The notes below the pieces were generated by a model that saw only the letters and a list, made by a program, of their open reading frames with translations, did no database searches and was not told the DNA's origin. The translations under genes were made by a program, and so were the position numbers. A stretch of 52,301 nt of DNA from Methylosinus sp. Sm6 (GTDB taxonomy: Bacteria; Pseudomonadota; Alphaproteobacteria; Rhizobiales; Beijerinckiaceae), in the NCBI RefSeq assembly GCF_019802345.1, contig NZ_JAINDZ010000031.1:1-52301 (forward strand), in the 5' to 3' direction. The first letter of the stretch is position 1. Each line of letters starts with the position of its first letter. This document shows positions 49,156 to 52,301 of this stretch, piece by piece.

Positions 49156-50292
49156 TCACAAGGGCGAAGGGTCGGCGAGGGAGCGGGCGCGGCCGTTCGC
49201 GCGCGGAGCGCGGTCGAGATCGATGAGATGGCCGGCTTTGTCGCGCTTGGCGGCGAGATAGCGCTCGTTATGCGCATTGCGCCGTCCCATGACGCGCTGA
49301 TCGGCGACGACTTCGAGACCGGCGGCGCCGAGCGCGGCGATCTTCTCGGGATTATTCGTCAGCAGCCGCACACGTTGCGCGCCCAGGGCCTTCAGCATGG
49401 CGGCGGCGAATTCGAAGCGGCGGCCGTCCTGCTCGAAGCCGAGCGCCTCGTCGGCGTCATAGGTGTCGAAGCCATGGGCCTGGAGGTCATAGGCTAGGAT
49501 CTTGTTGCCGAGTCCATTGCCGCGGCCTTCCTGATCGAGATAGAGCAGCACGCCGCCGCCGTTCTCGGCGAAATGGCGCGCCGCATGGCGCAATTGGTCG
49601 CCGCAATCGCATTTGAGGCTGCCGAACAGATCGCCGGTGAGGCAAGCCGAATGCAGCCGGACGGAAACCGGCTCGGCGAAATCCGGCTTGCCGATGATGA
49701 TCGCCGTCTGGTCGCGCAGACCTTCGCCGCCGCGGAACACGACGAATTCGGCGTCGGCCGCGCCGTCGAGCGGCACGCTCGCCCGCGAGACGATGCGCAG
49801 CGCCGCCGCGCAGTCCCTGCGATAGGCGGTCACATCCGCCAGTTCGACGCCGAGCAGTCCGGCGAAGGCGCCCTCCGCCGCCGGCGTCTCGGCGACGATC
49901 GCCGCGGGCAGCGCTTGCGCGAGCCGCATCAGTTCCAGCGCGCCTCGCTCGGAGGAGGTCGCGGCGTGCAGGGGTTCGGCGAGGCGGGCGTCTGGATCGA
50001 CGGCGAGCGTCGCCAGCCGATCGAGATCGAGTTCGGCGAATGCGAGGGCGCCGGCTTCCCGCGTCGCTACGCCGAGGCGCCGCAGCCGCGGCGCCGTCAG
50101 CGCGAGCCGCGTCGTCGCAGGCGGCAGCAGCGTGGCGAGCGCGGCGTCCAGCGCATCGACGGCGACGACGAGCGCGCACGCCGCGGCATCGCGGAGGATG
50201 ACCGGCCGACCCGCGCGAATCTCGGCGATCGCGCGCTCGACGTCGATGCGCGCCGCCCCGGGCGCGCCTCGTGAAACAGATGGAACCGACAC
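49156..50292 (-). CDS. ribA: GTP cyclohydrolase II
   Basis: First enzyme of riboflavin biosynthesis; converts GTP to a pyrimidinone intermediate with formate and pyrophosphate release. At 378 aa it has the catalytic domain in the C-terminal half: VRLHSACLTGDLFGSLKCDC (zinc Cys ligands), VLLYLDQEGRGNGLGNKILA and RLLTNNPEKIAALGAAGLEV. The N-terminal about 150 residues are a degenerate domain without the RibB signature (no recognisable dihydroxybutanone phosphate synthase acid/Thr motif), so it is not a bifunctional RibBA. A GTG at 50292 follows GGGAGG closely; an in-frame ATG at 50319 lacks such a site. Confidence 0.92.
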   Translation of the reverse strand: MSVPSVSRGAPGAARIDVERAIAEIRAGRPVILRDAAACALVVAVDALDAALATLLPPATTRLALTAPRLRRLGVATREAGALAFAELDLDRLATLAVDPDARLAEPLHAATSSERGALELMRLAQALPAAIVAETPAAEGAFAGLLGVELADVTAYRRDCAAALRIVSRASVPLDGAADAEFVVFRGGEGLRDQTAIIIGKPDFAEPVSVRLHSACLTGDLFGSLKCDCGDQLRHAARHFAENGGGVLLYLDQEGRGNGLGNKILAYDLQAHGFDTYDADEALGFEQDGRRFEFAAAMLKALGAQRVRLLTNNPEKIAALGAAGLEVVADQRVMGRRNAHNERYLAAKRDKAGHLIDLDRAPRANGRARSLADPSPL

Positions 50293-50359
50293 GCAGCCTC
50301 CCAATCGAGCGAACAACATGCCCGAGGTATAATTCGTTTATCCGATCTAACAAGTGGAT

Positions 50360-51202
50360 TTATCGGGCGCCGCTCGGCGGCCGGGCGAGGAGGTCGACAT
50401 GGCCGATCCGGCACGCGCTGCGCCTCTGCGCGCGCCAATCGCCGATCGTTTCAGCCGGCGACAAACCGGTTTGAAGGACGGCCTGCGCCGCGCCGTCCGC
50501 GAGCGCGTCGATCAGCGGCGCGTCGTCTGCGCCGAGCCGCCACGGACTGGCGGCGCGGGAGACAAGATAGCCTTGCGCCTCCAACGCCTCTCGCAGGATC
50601 GTCGCGGCGCGCGGGCCGGCGGCCGGGCCGAAGCCCTTGTCCCTGCCCTGATGAGCGTGGAACGCCGCCAGCATGGCCGCGTCCTGTGCATGCGCCGGGG
50701 TCCAGCGTTCGTCTCCGTCATAGGTGAGAGCGGCGTAGAGCGGCACGCCGCGCGTGGCGAGCGCTCGGGCGAAACGCGCGATCCAGTCCGGCGAAACCAG
50801 ATCGAAGAACGCGGCCGCGGTCACGAGATCGATCCGCCCATCCAGCGCGGCCTCCGCCCCCGAGGCGAGATCGGCGAGGCGGAACTCGACGAGGATGCGC
50901 CGTCCATTGTGCAGGATGACGAACGGAACTCGGCTTTCGACGCGGTCGCCCCAGGCGGCGAGCCGGCTGCGCGCGGCCTCGAGCAGCGCGAGATCGTGAT
51001 CGACGAGGCGCCATCTCTGACTTGCCGGAAGGACCGATGCGAGGCCGCGCAGATTGGAGCCCGCGCCGCAGGCGAGGTCGACGATCTCGACATGGCTCCG
51101 CGCTTCGAACATCGCGCCGACGGCGTCGCGCAGTTCGACGCTGCGGGCGCGATGGTCGGCGCCTTCGCGCAAATCGAGCCAGTCTGCAGAAAAGCCGCTC
51201 AT
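50360..51202 (-). CDS. Class I SAM-dependent methyltransferase
   Basis: Protein of 280 aa. The SAM-binding glycine loop is VEIVDLACGAGSNLRGLA (about 38-55), and the acid loop is RWRLVDHDLALLEAAR. No domain indicates the acceptor. I chose the ATG at 51202 because GGAG lies 8 nt upstream; longer frames exist without homology. It lies 40 nt upstream of the riboflavin gene and is transcribed in the same direction, so the two may share a message. It is divergent from the arylsulfotransferase-like gene. Confidence 0.82.
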   Translation of the reverse strand: MSGFSADWLDLREGADHRARSVELRDAVGAMFEARSHVEIVDLACGAGSNLRGLASVLPASQRWRLVDHDLALLEAARSRLAAWGDRVESRVPFVILHNGRRILVEFRLADLASGAEAALDGRIDLVTAAAFFDLVSPDWIARFARALATRGVPLYAALTYDGDERWTPAHAQDAAMLAAFHAHQGRDKGFGPAAGPRAATILREALEAQGYLVSRAASPWRLGADDAPLIDALADGAAQAVLQTGLSPAETIGDWRAQRRSACRIGHVDLLARPPSGAR

Positions 51203-51499
51203 TGCGCCGACTCCGCGGCGGCGCCGATCGTCCATGTGGGCGCTCGCTGCGCGCCCGGGGGACTGCCTCGGCGGGAATCGTTTGCCATCAGCCTCTTCGT
51301 CCCTGCGCCGAAAGGCTCGGCGCTCGCATGGTTCGCAGCAAAAAGTCATGCATAATCCTTAGCTGATAAGTCGATATTTCTCTCGAGGGAGGGCGTTTCG
51401 ACACGATAATCTCGGTGGAAAAATCTTCGGACGCACCATTTATCATATCATTTGGATATGATAAAAGCGCCTATTATCGCGGCAGTGCGGGAGGCTCAC
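51203..51499. promoter_or_regulatory. Divergent promoter region with a long palindrome
   Basis: This 297-nt gap separates the methyltransferase and arylsulfotransferase-like genes. It includes a perfect 11-bp inverted repeat TTTATCATATC-ATTTG-GATATGATAAA at 51439-51465. No gene is recognised here. Confidence 0.5.
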
Positions 51500-52301
51500 A
51501 TGGCCGAGACGCGTCTCAGGTCGACCAAACCCCTGATCTCTACGATTTTCGCCTGCGTCGTCGCTTCGGCGGCGACGAAAGCCTGCGCCGAACCGAGCGT
51601 CTTTCCCACCGGAACGACGATCTACGATCCGGCGCGCGCTCATAGCTCCTATGTCCTCTTCACGGGCGGCGACGATGTCTCGCGTCTCATCGATCTCACC
51701 GGCGCGGTCGTCCACGAGTGGAAGTTTTCGGGCCAGCCGGTCGCCTTCATCGATCCGGCGCTCGTCGGCGGCGCGCGCGGACATGTCTTCGTCACGCTGG
51801 AGAGCGAAGAGGGCAAGGGAACGGATCTCGCGCCGGGGCGTGCGCAGACCCGCATTCGCAAGACGGTCGGCGAGGTCGATTGGAGCGGAGCGCCGCTGTG
51901 GAGCTTCGGCAAATCCGCGCCCGACGGCCGCGCGCATCAACATCACGACATCGCCCGGCTGCCCAACGGCAACACGCTGGTTCTTTCCAATCTCTCTTAT
52001 CCTCTGCCCGGATTCTCCGCGCCGCAAGTGCTGGACGACGTCGCCTATGAGGTCGATCCGGAGGGAGAGATCGCCTGGACCTGGGCCGCGTCCGATCACA
52101 TCGACGAGATCGGCTTCGCGCCGGACGAATTGAAGCTGATCAAGAGCTCCAAAAATCCCGACTATCTGCATGTCAACAGTCTGAAGCCGGTCGGCCCCAA
52201 TCATTGGTTCGACGACGGCGACCAGCGCTTTGCCCCGGACAATCTGATCTTCGACGCGCGCAATGCGAATTTCATCGCCGTCGTCGACCGCAAGACACGC
52301 A
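51500..52301 (+). CDS. Arylsulfotransferase (ASST)-family protein, partial at window end
   Basis: The first about 267 residues are present and the gene runs off the right edge. A signal peptide (PLISTIFACVVASAATKACA) precedes repeats of a beta-propeller type. Recognisable family sequence includes RAHSSYVLFTGGDDVSRLID, GAVVHEWKFSG, HHDIARLPNGNTLVLSN and YEVDPEGEIAWTWAASDHI. Bacterial ASSTs transfer sulfate between phenolic compounds in the periplasm using an active-site His. I chose the ATG at 51500 with GGGAGG upstream because the earlier in-frame ATG (51458) lies inside the palindrome and lacks a ribosome-binding site. Catalytic activity is not shown. Confidence 0.78.
   Translation, partial: MAETRLRSTKPLISTIFACVVASAATKACAEPSVFPTGTTIYDPARAHSSYVLFTGGDDVSRLIDLTGAVVHEWKFSGQPVAFIDPALVGGARGHVFVTLESEEGKGTDLAPGRAQTRIRKTVGEVDWSGAPLWSFGKSAPDGRAHQHHDIARLPNGNTLVLSNLSYPLPGFSAPQVLDDVAYEVDPEGEIAWTWAASDHIDEIGFAPDELKLIKSSKNPDYLHVNSLKPVGPNHWFDDGDQRFAPDNLIFDARNANFIAVVDRKTR

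Noticed and set aside
1-52301. CRISPR array, tRNA or rRNA genes
   Set aside because: I searched by eye for spaced direct repeats of 25-40 nt and for cloverleaf or rRNA-like sequence and saw none.

Overview
The window looks like a high-GC alphaproteobacterial chromosome (order Hyphomicrobiales; a type II methanotroph such as Methylosinus or Methylocystis, or a relative, is my best guess). The evidence is overall protein flavour: rhizobial-type porin signal peptide remnant, SsuABC-type transporters, SoxCD-type proteins and an mdtABC-like operon. No 16S rRNA, tRNA or methane monooxygenase gene is present, so the genus is inference. I see no rRNA, tRNA or CRISPR array.

Layout. Positions 1-2.3 kb are a mobile-DNA margin: an IS200-type tnpA with a damaged 5' end, a vapBC toxin-antitoxin pair, an N-truncated serine resolvase and an internally deleted IS6-family remnant. 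From 2.3 to 6.4 kb (minus strand) lie a PAS-type sensor kinase, an OmpR-type response regulator and a membrane methyl-accepting protein. A 0.7 kb AT-rich intergenic region carrying three GTAAA-N5-GTAAA repeats follows. From 7.1 to 17.4 kb (plus strand) is one compact chemosensory operon: a soluble receptor with two signalling modules, a triple-CheW protein, CheB, a HEAT-repeat protein, CheR, CheY, CheA, a small STAS-like protein and a ParA ATPase. Together these suggest a cytoplasmic chemosensory array that is positioned by ParA. A second CheY and a membrane diguanylate cyclase follow on the minus strand.

From 19.3 to 22.3 kb is a graveyard of IS66, IS110 and IS1380 pieces, a fkbH-like 3' end, one intact DDE insertion sequence, and an ssuD fragment fused to a porin signal peptide. 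These are signs of repeated deletion.

From 22.4 to 39.2 kb is an accessory, sulfur-flavoured region. It has two SsuABC/TauABC-like uptake systems, a DUF3604-type metal-dependent protein, a SoxC-type molybdenum sulfite-dehydrogenase-like protein with a monohaem cytochrome c, a membrane desaturase/hydroxylase with a PhnD-like protein, an AprA-like flavoprotein with a two-cluster ferredoxin and a HEAT-repeat protein, and an amidase. A partial arylsulfotransferase-family gene at the right edge fits the same theme. The simplest reading is uptake and oxidation of organic or inorganic sulfur compounds, but no substrate can be read from sequence.

From 39.8 to 49 kb (minus strand) an operon encodes a PepSY-type membrane protein and a tripartite RND pump (MdtABC-like adaptor and two inner-membrane subunits). 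It is followed by ribA (GTP cyclohydrolase II), a SAM methyltransferase, and the divergent arylsulfotransferase-like gene that runs off the window.
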